Counted from the first letter of the stretch, positions 49,313-58,067 are shown. The stretch: 58,094 bases of DNA from Ferrithrix thermotolerans DSM 19514 (GCA_945906305.1 CAMDQT010000022.1:1-58094), one strand, 5' to 3'. The notes: generated by a model not told the origin, from the letters alone. Translations and numbers: made by a program.

Positions 49313-51043
49313 GTGGTTTCCTACGACATCCACATCAAAAATGGAACGATCGTCGATGGGACGCGAGTTCCTCGTTTCCGCGCCGACGTGTGGATCAAAG
49401 ACGGCAAGGTGGCCCAGATCGGTGGGCGGGCCAAAGGGCCTTCGGAACAGGTCATCGACGCCGATGGTTTGATCGTGGCCCCCGGATTCGTCGACCTGCA
49501 CACCCATTACGACGCGCAGATTCGTTGGGATCCCTACTGCACCATCTCCGGCTGGCATGGGGTCACCTCGGTGGTCTTGGGCAATTGTGGCTTTGGTTTC
49601 GCGCCGGTGAGACCTGATTTCCAAGAGCGCTCGATCCTGACGATGGTGCGCACTGAAGCCATCCCGTATGCATCGATCAAGCAGGGAATGATCTTCGATT
49701 GGGAGACCATCCCGGAGTATCTCGACAGCCTCGATCGGGCCCCGCTCGGGGTGAACTGCATCCAATACATGCCAACCGCCTCGTTGATGACCTACGTGAT
49801 GGGTTTGGAAGCGGCGAAGACCAGGGTCGCCACCGATGCCGAGCGCAAGGAGATGCAGCGGCTGCTGCATGAGGGCATGGACGCCGGCTTGAGCGGGTTC
49901 TCGATCCAACGGCTCGGGCACAACTCGACCCAAGCCGATTACGACGGGTCCCCCATGGTGACGGACACGATGTGCGACGAGGACATCTTGGCCCTCGCCG
50001 AGGTGCTCGCCGAGCGCGACGAAGGATTCATCCAGATCACTCAGGCCACCGGTCAGATCAAGGCCGATTTGGCCTTCGTCGAGAAGCTGGCCGAGGTATC
50101 TGGTCGTCCGGTGATCCACAACGCGATTGCACCCACCCGACGCAACCCCGATCCGCACCGCAAGTCGTTGGCCTGGCTGCAGCGTTGTTGGGATAAAGGC
50201 TTGCAGGTGTACGGCCAGTGCGGACTCAACCGGGCCGGGTTCGCGTTCACCTTGGAGCATTGGAATCTCTACGACTTCTCCAAGCCTTGGCGCGACGTCA
50301 CCGTCGGGACCTTCGAGGAGAAGATGGTGAAGATGGCCGACCCGGAACTTCGCGCCGCCATCGTGGCCGCAGAGGTCGAAAAGGTGGCGCGCTACCGGCC
50401 GTTGCGAGCGGGAGTGGGCGGGCCGCTCGAAAATCTGGTGGTGCAGGCTGTGGATCGACATCCAGAGTTGCAGCAGTACCTCGGACGCTCCTTGAAGGAG
50501 ATCGCGCAAGAGCAAGGGTGCCATCCGGCTGAAGTGATGTTGGACCTCTCTTTGCAGACGGATCTCAAGGCAGAGTTCCTTGGCCCCGACAAGGGCTCCA
50601 ACGCGGACTTCATGAAGGAGTTGTTCGATTCGCCCTACACGCTGCCCGGTGTGTCCGATGGCGGTGCCCACGCCAAGTTCTTCACTGGGGGGGCGTGGAC
50701 GACGGACATCTTGAGTTGGCTGGTGCGCGACGAGAAGAAGTTCACCTTGGAAGAGGCCCACTACCGCATGTCGGCGTTGGCGTCGCATGCCGCGGGCTTC
50801 CGTGACCGTGGCGTCCTGCGCGAGGGTGCCGCGGCGGACATCGTCATCTACGAACTTGAGGAACTCGATGTCGATCCGAAGTGGATCGGCGAAATCGCCC
50901 ACGACCTACCCGGAGACGAGTGGCGACGGGTGCAGCGCGCCAAGGGCTACAACAAGATCATGGTCAACGGTCAAGTCACCTTCGATGAGGGGGTATGCAC
51001 CGGGTTGACCCCGGGTCGGTTGCTACGCCACGGTCGGGGCTGA
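49313..51043 (+). CDS. N-acyl-D-amino-acid deacylase family amidohydrolase (paralogue 6, subfamily B)
   Basis: A 576-residue amidohydrolase, subfamily B, matching paralogues 3 and 4 along its full length. It has HTHYD (H63, H65, D67), Cys92, ITQATG in place of the THxR motif, and VSDGGAHAKFF. The GTG at 49313 follows a run of six G plus GTGGG and aligns with the paralogue starts. Unlike its sisters it lies on the + strand, in an operon-like row: the CoA-transferase at 51064 begins 20 bases after its stop codon. It is the clearest case of linkage between amide cleavage and CoA activation in the window. Confidence 0.92.
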   Translation: MVSYDIHIKNGTIVDGTRVPRFRADVWIKDGKVAQIGGRAKGPSEQVIDADGLIVAPGFVDLHTHYDAQIRWDPYCTISGWHGVTSVVLGNCGFGFAPVRPDFQERSILTMVRTEAIPYASIKQGMIFDWETIPEYLDSLDRAPLGVNCIQYMPTASLMTYVMGLEAAKTRVATDAERKEMQRLLHEGMDAGLSGFSIQRLGHNSTQADYDGSPMVTDTMCDEDILALAEVLAERDEGFIQITQATGQIKADLAFVEKLAEVSGRPVIHNAIAPTRRNPDPHRKSLAWLQRCWDKGLQVYGQCGLNRAGFAFTLEHWNLYDFSKPWRDVTVGTFEEKMVKMADPELRAAIVAAEVEKVARYRPLRAGVGGPLENLVVQAVDRHPELQQYLGRSLKEIAQEQGCHPAEVMLDLSLQTDLKAEFLGPDKGSNADFMKELFDSPYTLPGVSDGGAHAKFFTGGAWTTDILSWLVRDEKKFTLEEAHYRMSALASHAAGFRDRGVLREGAAADIVIYELEELDVDPKWIGEIAHDLPGDEWRRVQRAKGYNKIMVNGQVTFDEGVCTGLTPGRLLRHGRG

Positions 51044-51063
51044 CGCCCGAGGAGCGGTCGTTC

Positions 51064-52293
51064 ATGCCGGATTCGACGGGCAAGCCGTTCATGCTCGAGG
51101 GCTTGCGGGTCCTCGACTTCACCCAGTACGTGGCCGGCGCCGGGGTAACCCGGATGCTGGCCGAACTGGGTGCGGACATCATTAAGGTCGAGCTACCCGG
51201 TGTGGGTGACCCCGGCCGGTTGCTTCCAGTCCAGGCGGCGCCGGGCCGCGGTGGGTTGTTCGTGCAGCACAACCGGGGCAAGCAGAGCTTCTGTGTCGAC
51301 TGGAACACGGCGCAGGGGCTCGAGTTGCTCGTCGAGTTGGCAAGCCAAGTGGACATCGTGGCCGAGAACTTCGCCTCCGCTGAGGTGATGGCCAAACGCG
51401 GGCTCGGCTATGAGGCCATTCGTGGCGCCAATCCGTCGGTGATCTACCTCTCGGTGTCCTGTTTCGGGCGGAGTTCGGCGTGGGCGGGCAAGCCCGGCTA
51501 TGACTACATCGCCCAAGCATCTTCAGGTCTGATGCACATGAACGGCGAGCCCGACGGCCCGCCCATGTTCGTATCGAGCGCCATCGCGGACGGGATCGGG
51601 GCGGTGCACGGGTTCGCCGCGCTGGGCTATGCGCTCTACAGCCGTGAACGGACCGGGCAAGGTCAGCACCTCGACATCGCCATGGTCGACTCGGTTTTTC
51701 ACCTCCACGAGTTCCAACTGTCGGCCCCGCATCTGAGTGGCGGTGCGGTCGACCCGATGCGCTATGGCGCCCATTCGCCCTACGCCTTTCCGGCTGGGGT
51801 GTTTCGCGGGCCACAGGGCTGGATCGTCCTGCTCGGCCTGGATCTGCAATGGCCCTTCTTCTGTGCCTGCATCGGGCATCCATCGCTCGTCAGCGACCCG
51901 CGCTTTGCCACCGGCGCAGCACGCGGGGCGAACCGTGCGGAGCTCATACCGTTGGTCCAAGAGTGGATGGCGGGCTTCGCCACCGACGAGTTGGTCCTCG
52001 ATGAGCTCGAACGTTTCCATGTGCCCGCGGCGGCGGTGTTGTCTATCCAGGATGCGGTCGACCATCCGCACTTCCGCTCGCGCGACATGGTGCGATGGGT
52101 TCCCGATGACGTGCTCGGCGAGTTGCCAATCCCTGGCTTTCCCTTCAAGTTCGGCGGGTACCGCGAGCTCCCCGAGCTGTGGGCACCGGCCTTGGGACAA
52201 CAGACGGACCGGGTCCTCGCCCAATGTCTGGGTTTGTCCTCGGAACAGATTGATGAGCTGCATCGCGCCGATGTCGTGTACGGACCCCGCTAG
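51064..52293 (+). CDS. Family III CoA-transferase (CaiB/BaiF)
   Basis: A 409-residue type III CoA-transferase. It has LRVLDFTQYVAGAGVTRML, GADIIKVELPG, NRGKQSFCVDW and the catalytic Asp176 in SSAIADGIGAVHG. The ATG at 51064 has GAGGAG 9 bases upstream and lies 20 bases after amidohydrolase 6; the frame is open further up, but that would overlap the amidohydrolase. It is similar to the enzyme at 42848-44083. In this operon it probably activates the acid released by the amidohydrolase. Confidence 0.95.
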   Translation: MPDSTGKPFMLEGLRVLDFTQYVAGAGVTRMLAELGADIIKVELPGVGDPGRLLPVQAAPGRGGLFVQHNRGKQSFCVDWNTAQGLELLVELASQVDIVAENFASAEVMAKRGLGYEAIRGANPSVIYLSVSCFGRSSAWAGKPGYDYIAQASSGLMHMNGEPDGPPMFVSSAIADGIGAVHGFAALGYALYSRERTGQGQHLDIAMVDSVFHLHEFQLSAPHLSGGAVDPMRYGAHSPYAFPAGVFRGPQGWIVLLGLDLQWPFFCACIGHPSLVSDPRFATGAARGANRAELIPLVQEWMAGFATDELVLDELERFHVPAAAVLSIQDAVDHPHFRSRDMVRWVPDDVLGELPIPGFPFKFGGYRELPELWAPALGQQTDRVLAQCLGLSSEQIDELHRADVVYGPR

Positions 52294-52417
52294 CGCCTTG
52301 GCGACCGGGCGGTCGCCCACTGCAAGATCGTGACCCTCCGCTGCGCCTTGGCGTGGCGGCACCTGCTACAAAAAGTGGCTGACGTCACCTCGGGGGTGGC
52401 GACCACGAAGAGCGAGC

Positions 52418-54865
52418 GTGCTCGAGCCCTACCGCGTTGTGGACTGCACCGACGATGCAGGCCATCTTGCCGGACTGATGTTGGCCCAGATGGGCGCGGA
52501 GGTGATTCTGGTCGAAGCACCTGGCGGTTCACCGGCGCGTCGCCGCCACCCGCTCGCCGTCACGGAGCACACCGAGGCGACCTCGTTGTGGCATTCGGCG
52601 TACAACCGCGGCAAACGCTCCGTGGTGTTGGACCTCGCCGCGGCCCGCGCTGGCGATCGAAGCGTCGCCCGCCAGTTCGAACGCCTCGCGGCAAGCGCTG
52701 ACGTGGTGCTGTGGTCCGGTCGTCCCGCTGAACTTCCGTTCGATCCCGAGGCGTTGCGCGACGGCAACGACCGACTGATCGTTGGGTTGTTGAGCGCGTA
52801 CGGGCGAACCGGCCCGAAAGCCAATTGGTATGCCAGTGACCTCACCGTATGCGCCGCCGGGTGCCAAATGGCATTGACCGGTAACAGCGACCGCGCCCCG
52901 TTACGCACAGGGGTGGCCCAAGGCTTCAATCACGGCGCCGGTGACCTCGCGGTGGGCGTTTTGATGGCCCTCAATGAACGAGCCCGTTCGGGCCGCGGCC
53001 AGATTGTCGACGTGTCCGCGCAGGCCGCGTTCTTGCAGGCGTCCTTCGCCTATGCCCTCAACGAGGCATGGCAAAACGCTCCCTTAGGTCGCTCGGGCGA
53101 GGGCATCAACGTGGGGCCGTTTGTGCTGCGCTGGGGCTACCCGGCGTTGGACGGCGAGGTGAGCATCACCTTGTTGTTCGGGGCGGCGTTCAAAGAGTTC
53201 ACGCCGAACCTGTTCCGTTGGATATGGGAAGAGGGCGGCTGCGACGAGGCAACCCGGGACAAACCGTGGGAAGAGCTGATCGTGCGCCTGCTCGACGGGC
53301 GCGAGCCGATCAGCGAACTCGACCGCCTGGCGAACGTCATCGCCACCTTCACGGGTGCTCGTACCAAGGAGGAACTCTTCGCCGGCGCGCTGGAGCGACG
53401 CGTGCTGCTGGCGCCGGTTTCCACCCTGACGGAGGTCATGGCGTCGGACCATCTTGCGGTGCGTGGCGTGTGGGACCAGGTCGGGATTCGTCCCGGGGCA
53501 CCACCGCAACGCCATCTGGGGCGCTTCGTCGTCGCTTCCGCTACGCCGCTGCGCTCGTTGGGGTGCGCACCGGACTTGGGCGCGGATACCGAACTGGTGC
53601 TCGCGGCACTGCCCGAGGGGGCCGCTAGGTCTGACACGTCGGCGGTGCCGACAGACACCGAAGCGGCCGCGGCGCTCGCTGGGCTCAAGGTAGTGGATCT
53701 CACCTGGTCGATCGCGGGGCCATACGTGGGGCGAGGACTGGCCGATTTCGGGGCCACCGTGGTGAAGGTGGAGACGCAAACCCGGGTGGACGTCACCCGC
53801 ACCGTCATGCCTCTGCATCCCCTCGATGCGACCCATTTGCTCGAGTGTGGTGGTCTCTTCGCCAACTCCAACGCGGGCAAGTTGGGCATTGAACTCGACC
53901 TTGGCACCGACGCCGGCCGGGACGTGCTGTGGGACCTGTTGCGCTGGGCCGATGTCGTGCTGGAAAGCTTCTCGGCTGGGGCCTTCGAACGTATGGGCTT
54001 CGGTTATGAGCGAGTCGCGGCGCAGAACCCGTCAGTGGTCATGTTGTCGAGTTGTCTGCCCGGCCAAACGGGATCGCTCAACCTTCCGGGTTACGGCAAC
54101 CTCTCCTCGGCGATGTTTGGCTTCCATTTCACGACGGGCTGGCCCGATCTGCCCGCGGCTGGCCCATTCGGCGCATACACCGACACGGTGTCGCCGCGAT
54201 TCGCGCTCGCGGCGCTGCTTGGTGCGCTCGACCATCGTCGGCGCACGGGCCGCGGCCAGTACCTCGACCTGTCCCAGGTGGAGTCGTCGTTGCACTTGCT
54301 GTCCCCGGCGTTGCTCGATGCCGAGGTGAATGGTCACGACCACGTGTCCCTCGGCAACGGTGACGCCGACCTGGCGCCACACGGGGTGTACCCGACCGCA
54401 GGCGAAGACCAATGGATTGCGCTGGTGTGCACCACCGACGCGGCATGGCAAGCGTTGGCGACGGCGCTGGGCCGACCCGACCTGGCAGGGTTGAGTACGG
54501 CGGAGCGGCTCGGGCGCCGGGACGAACTCGACGCGTTGCTCAGCGCCTGGACTGCAGGCCAGCGCGGTGGGGACCTCGAGATACGCCTGCAGCAACTCGC
54601 GGTGGCCGCACACATGGTGCAGAACAGCGCGGCGTGTCTGGCCGATCCTCAATTGGCCCACCGCAACCACTACGTGAGCGTCGAACATCGCTTCATTGGC
54701 CCAGTGCTTGTTGAGGGACCGCGCTACCAACTGTCGCGTACGCCCGGCCGCACCGTACGTCCGGGCCCCGGCTATGGCGAACACGCTTTCGAGGTTCTTT
54801 CGGGCTTGCTCGGCTATGAGGTCGAGCGCATCGCGGAGATCGCCGCGCAAGGCGCGCTGGGCTGA
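52418..54865 (+). CDS. Double-domain family III CoA-transferase with a degenerate N-terminal active site
   Basis: An 815-residue fusion of two CaiB/BaiF domains (about 1-400 and 420-815), twice the usual length. The C-terminal domain has LKVVDLTWSIAGPYVGRGLA, FGATVVKVE and a catalytic-position Asp589 in GAYTDTVS. In the N-terminal domain, counting back from the conserved SGRGQ block puts Phe170 (VAQGFNHG) where the catalytic Asp should be. The N-terminal half may thus be structural or regulatory, with one active site per chain. The GTG at 52418 follows a GAAGAG stretch. Two-domain members occur in other actinobacteria. It follows the CoA-transferase by 124 bases, which hold no gene. Confidence 0.9.
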   Translation: MLEPYRVVDCTDDAGHLAGLMLAQMGAEVILVEAPGGSPARRRHPLAVTEHTEATSLWHSAYNRGKRSVVLDLAAARAGDRSVARQFERLAASADVVLWSGRPAELPFDPEALRDGNDRLIVGLLSAYGRTGPKANWYASDLTVCAAGCQMALTGNSDRAPLRTGVAQGFNHGAGDLAVGVLMALNERARSGRGQIVDVSAQAAFLQASFAYALNEAWQNAPLGRSGEGINVGPFVLRWGYPALDGEVSITLLFGAAFKEFTPNLFRWIWEEGGCDEATRDKPWEELIVRLLDGREPISELDRLANVIATFTGARTKEELFAGALERRVLLAPVSTLTEVMASDHLAVRGVWDQVGIRPGAPPQRHLGRFVVASATPLRSLGCAPDLGADTELVLAALPEGAARSDTSAVPTDTEAAAALAGLKVVDLTWSIAGPYVGRGLADFGATVVKVETQTRVDVTRTVMPLHPLDATHLLECGGLFANSNAGKLGIELDLGTDAGRDVLWDLLRWADVVLESFSAGAFERMGFGYERVAAQNPSVVMLSSCLPGQTGSLNLPGYGNLSSAMFGFHFTTGWPDLPAAGPFGAYTDTVSPRFALAALLGALDHRRRTGRGQYLDLSQVESSLHLLSPALLDAEVNGHDHVSLGNGDADLAPHGVYPTAGEDQWIALVCTTDAAWQALATALGRPDLAGLSTAERLGRRDELDALLSAWTAGQRGGDLEIRLQQLAVAAHMVQNSAACLADPQLAHRNHYVSVEHRFIGPVLVEGPRYQLSRTPGRTVRPGPGYGEHAFEVLSGLLGYEVERIAEIAAQGALG

Positions 54866-54901
54866 GCCGTGCTTCATCCCGCGCGGTCGGAGTGTGCGTC
54901 G

Positions 54902-54907
54902 TAGGCT
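54902..54907 (+). promoter_or_regulatory. -10-like hexamer TAGGCT, leaderless spacing
   Basis: cgTAGGCTc ends 6 bases before the ATG at 54914, with no Shine-Dalgarno sequence. Confidence 0.45.
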
Positions 54908-54913
54908 CCGCTG

Positions 54914-56071
54914 ATGAACGGACCAACTCGCTTCGGGGTGTTTTTGGCCCCCTTCCATTCCGACGACGAGCACCCGGCCTTACAGCTTCGACGTGATCTG
55001 GAGTTGATGGGTCACCTCGACCGGCTCGGCTATCACGAGGCGTGGATTGGGGAACATCATTCGGGGGCCTACGAGATCATCGCCTCGCCCGAAGTGTTCA
55101 TCGCCGCCGCGGTCGAGCGGACGACCAATCTGCGACTGGGTACCGGGGTGAGCTCGTTGAGCTATCACCACCCGCTCATGCTGGCGGACCGGATGGTACA
55201 ACTCGACCTGCAGTCCCTCGGACGGGTGATGCTGGGCGTTGGCCCCGGCCAGCTCCCCACGGATGCTTTCATGATGGGCATCGATCCAGTTGACCAGCGC
55301 CGCCGTATGTTCGAGTCCCTCGATGTCATGATGCGGCTGCTTCGCGGCGAGACGGTCACGGAGCGAACCGACTGGTATGTCCTCGAAGATGCCCGACTCC
55401 AACTGTTGCCACACTCGCCCGAAGGCCTTGAGGTCGCGGTGGCGTCCACCATTACCGGCTCCGGTTCGACCCTCGCTGGTCGTCACGGGGTGGGCCTGCT
55501 GTCGGTAGCGGCATCGAGCCCCACAGGCTTTGACGCCCTCAACACGAATTGGGATCTGTACGAACGCACCTGTGTCGATAGTGGGCACCGCGCCGAGCGT
55601 GCGAAGTGGCGGGTGGTCATACCCATGCACCTGGCGGAAACACGCGAACAGGCCGAACGCGAGGTCGGCTGGGGCATCTTGAAGTTCGTCCGCTACTTCG
55701 CGGGGATGGCGGGCAAGATGCCTCGATGGGGCCATGACCCCGCAGACGCGCTCGAGCGCTGGCGCACGAGCGGGTTCGGCCCGTTGGGCAGTGCCACGGT
55801 GGGCACCCCCGACGATGCCATCGAGCGGATCTCGAAGTTGGTGCAGCACACCGGTGGTTTCGGCACCTTCCTCCTGCTGGCGCACAACGCGGCCGACCCG
55901 GAGGCCACCGCCCGCAGTTACGAACTGTTCGCCCGCTATGTCGTCCCGCACTTACAAGGGGCAAACCGTGGCCGGCACGCTTCGCTGGCCTGGGCCGGAG
56001 AGAACGCAGGCCGTTTCGGTTCGCGCATGCTCGAAGCCCAGCAGCAGGCCATTTCCACCTTTCAGCACTAA
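54914..56071 (+). CDS. LLM class flavin-dependent monooxygenase, limonene 1,2-monooxygenase-like
   Basis: A 385-residue luciferase-like monooxygenase. Blocks such as EAWIGEHHSGAYEIIASPEV, RLGTGVSSLSYHHPLMLADR and GVGPGQLPTDAFMMGIDPVDQ resemble the flavin-dependent limonene 1,2-monooxygenase (LimB) group, which epoxidises cyclic terpenes and alkenes using reduced FMN from a partner reductase. The epoxide-hydrolase-like gene at 28091 could act next, but it is 26 kb away. It follows the double CoA-transferase by 48 bases and its stop codon directly abuts the stop codon of the convergent asparagine synthetase. Confidence 0.9.
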   Translation: MNGPTRFGVFLAPFHSDDEHPALQLRRDLELMGHLDRLGYHEAWIGEHHSGAYEIIASPEVFIAAAVERTTNLRLGTGVSSLSYHHPLMLADRMVQLDLQSLGRVMLGVGPGQLPTDAFMMGIDPVDQRRRMFESLDVMMRLLRGETVTERTDWYVLEDARLQLLPHSPEGLEVAVASTITGSGSTLAGRHGVGLLSVAASSPTGFDALNTNWDLYERTCVDSGHRAERAKWRVVIPMHLAETREQAEREVGWGILKFVRYFAGMAGKMPRWGHDPADALERWRTSGFGPLGSATVGTPDDAIERISKLVQHTGGFGTFLLLAHNAADPEATARSYELFARYVVPHLQGANRGRHASLAWAGENAGRFGSRMLEAQQQAISTFQH

Positions 56072-58003
56072 CTAGGCGGACATGTTGAACTGCTCATGGA
56101 TGAGGCAGGTCGACAGCACGCGTAGCACGACGCCTTCGCTGGCGGCACGTTCGTCGGGATCGCTGCCGGCGAGGCGATCCATCATCTGGCGGACGCGCTG
56201 GGGGGCGAAGAAGGGTTGATTCTCAACGAGTTCGGAGCGAAGGACGTCTTGGCAATAGGTGCCGAGCGCATCGTTGTCGTTACGGGCGGGCGGAGACATG
56301 AAGGGGTGTTTCTGACGGTTGTAGACCTCGGGGAGCACCACGTCGCGCACAGCCTCGCGAAGAACGTGCTTTTCACGCGTGCCGTTGATCTTGTGCCGTA
56401 TCGGCAGATTGGCGGCGTACTCGGCGACATGATGATCGAGGAACGGCACGCGGCCCTCGACGGAGTGAGCCATCTCCATCCGATCGGCGAGGACGGTGAG
56501 CACATAGTTGGCCAGCATGGTCTTGGACCACACGTACAGCGCCTGGTTGACAGGGTCGCGGCCCGCGAGGCGGCGGGGTGGGTCCAGCGAGTCGAGTAAC
56601 TCGGTGTAGGGGTTGGCCGTTTCGACGCCGGCCAGGAAGTCCGCGTTGAATAACGGCAGCATCTTGCCCGCGAGCGTGGCGAAAACCTCGAGCGCGGAGG
56701 GCACCCAGCCGAGGCGGGTGGCGACTACCTCGAGACCGGGCGCGGCAGTGCCATGGGCGCTGAGCAGGCCCCGGGAGGACTGGTTGGCGTGGGACAATTC
56801 CGCCAGCATCCGCGCCAACTGCTCGGGAGGTTGGCCTTCGCTGTTGTGCAGCAGCAGGTCGCGTCGGAACGGTGGGTATCCGGCGAGTATCTCGTCGGCA
56901 CCCTCCCCGGTGAACACCACTTTGATGCCCGCATCGTGAACCGCCTTGGACAACAGGAACTTGGCGACGCCGTGGCCGTTGAAGACGAGGGTCTCGGCGT
57001 GCCACAGCGCGGTACTGAATGCGTCGACGAGAGCTTCTTGGGACACCGCTACGGGCACGAAGGTGGACCCAGTTAACGCCGCGCTGCGTTCGGCGAGGAG
57101 ATGTTCGTCGTAGAGTTCGTCGCCGAAGACGATGGTGAAGGCGCGAATGGGCCGCTCGAGGTGTCGCTGAGCGAGGCCGAGTACCGCGCAGGAATCGATG
57201 CCACCGGACAGGTAGGAGGCAACCTCGACATCGGCTACGAGCCGCTCGCGGACGGCATCGTCGAGCACATGGCGCATACCGCGGACAATCTCGGTGTCGC
57301 TGCGGCGGTCCGTCGCGAGTGTGGCCTGGTCGGGAAAGTCGAGGTCCCAATAGCGGCGAATGGTGACATGGCCATCACGAGCCATGAGATAACAGCCAGG
57401 TGGAACGGCGTGCACGCCGGCGAACAAGGTGGCCTCGTCACTTCGGGCGCTATGACACTCGGCGAAGAACCCGTGATGGTCCCAGCGGGCGGGCACCCCA
57501 AGTTGGAGTAGAGCCTTGATCTCGGAGGCGACGAGAACGTCGCCGTTGGTCACGCTGTAATACAGCGGCTTGATGCCGAAGCGATCGCGGGCCGCAATCA
57601 GGCAATGCCGCCGTTCGTCGGCGATCACGACGGCGAACTCGCCGCGTAAACGGTGCAGAAAATCGGTGCCGAACTGCTCGTAGAGCACCAGGGCGACCTC
57701 GCTGTCGGAGTCCGTGGCGAAGCGGCGGCCTGCCGCGGACTGCTCGGTACGGATCGCCCGGTAGCCGTACAGCTCGCCGTTGACGACACAGCGGATGTCA
57801 CCGCCCTCGTTGACCAAGGGTTGGTCGCCGTTGGTGAGCCCGATGATGCTGAGCCTGGTGTGGCCCAGCAACATTTTCTGATTGGCGGAACACCACCAGT
57901 CGGTGTGGTCTGGGCCTCGATGCTCGATGGAGCGCAGCGCCGCCTGCACCCGCTCGGCGGACAGGGGCCCGTTACGCAGCAAGCCGCCGATCAATCCGCA
58001 CAC
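56072..58003 (-). CDS. asnB: Asparagine synthetase (glutamine-hydrolysing)
   Basis: A 643-residue AsnB-type enzyme making asparagine from aspartate, glutamine and ATP. The GTG start is followed directly by Cys2 (CGLIGG), the nucleophile of the glutaminase domain (about 2-215), with RGPDHTDWW, NGELYGY and RDRFGIKPLYY. The synthetase domain has the ATP-pyrophosphatase loop YLSGGIDS (264-271) and later FTGEGADEILAGYPPFRRD. Its length matches actinobacterial AsnB proteins, though some relatives modify antibiotics or peptides. Use in primary metabolism is the simplest reading, and the glutamine it uses could come from the type III glutamine synthetase. No terminator separates it from the convergent LLM gene. 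Confidence 0.95.
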   Translation of the reverse strand: MCGLIGGLLRNGPLSAERVQAALRSIEHRGPDHTDWWCSANQKMLLGHTRLSIIGLTNGDQPLVNEGGDIRCVVNGELYGYRAIRTEQSAAGRRFATDSDSEVALVLYEQFGTDFLHRLRGEFAVVIADERRHCLIAARDRFGIKPLYYSVTNGDVLVASEIKALLQLGVPARWDHHGFFAECHSARSDEATLFAGVHAVPPGCYLMARDGHVTIRRYWDLDFPDQATLATDRRSDTEIVRGMRHVLDDAVRERLVADVEVASYLSGGIDSCAVLGLAQRHLERPIRAFTIVFGDELYDEHLLAERSAALTGSTFVPVAVSQEALVDAFSTALWHAETLVFNGHGVAKFLLSKAVHDAGIKVVFTGEGADEILAGYPPFRRDLLLHNSEGQPPEQLARMLAELSHANQSSRGLLSAHGTAAPGLEVVATRLGWVPSALEVFATLAGKMLPLFNADFLAGVETANPYTELLDSLDPPRRLAGRDPVNQALYVWSKTMLANYVLTVLADRMEMAHSVEGRVPFLDHHVAEYAANLPIRHKINGTREKHVLREAVRDVVLPEVYNRQKHPFMSPPARNDNDALGTYCQDVLRSELVENQPFFAPQRVRQMMDRLAGSDPDERAASEGVVLRVLSTCLIHEQFNMSA

Positions 58004-58035
58004 GCCGGTTACGTCCTCTTGGTCGGGATGGCGAA

Positions 58036-58067
58036 GCCCGAGCGCAACGTTGCGGTTGCGCTCGGGC
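58036..58067. terminator. Hairpin upstream of asparagine synthetase
   Basis: Perfect 13-bp inverted repeat (58036-58048 and 58055-58067) with a 6-base loop. It probably ends a minus-strand gene lying to the right of the window, or is part of the asnB leader. The sequence from 58068 to 58094 shows no gene. Confidence 0.6.

Noticed and set aside
49220-50902. A 560-codon minus-strand open frame opposite amidohydrolase 6
   Set aside because: Amidohydrolase 6 is supported by homology to two paralogues in the window; the antisense frame also appears opposite them (for example 21849-23276), as expected for a shadow.
52380-52387. Palindrome TGACGTCA before the double CoA-transferase
   Set aside because: A single 8-base palindrome without a second copy or known regulator is expected by chance.
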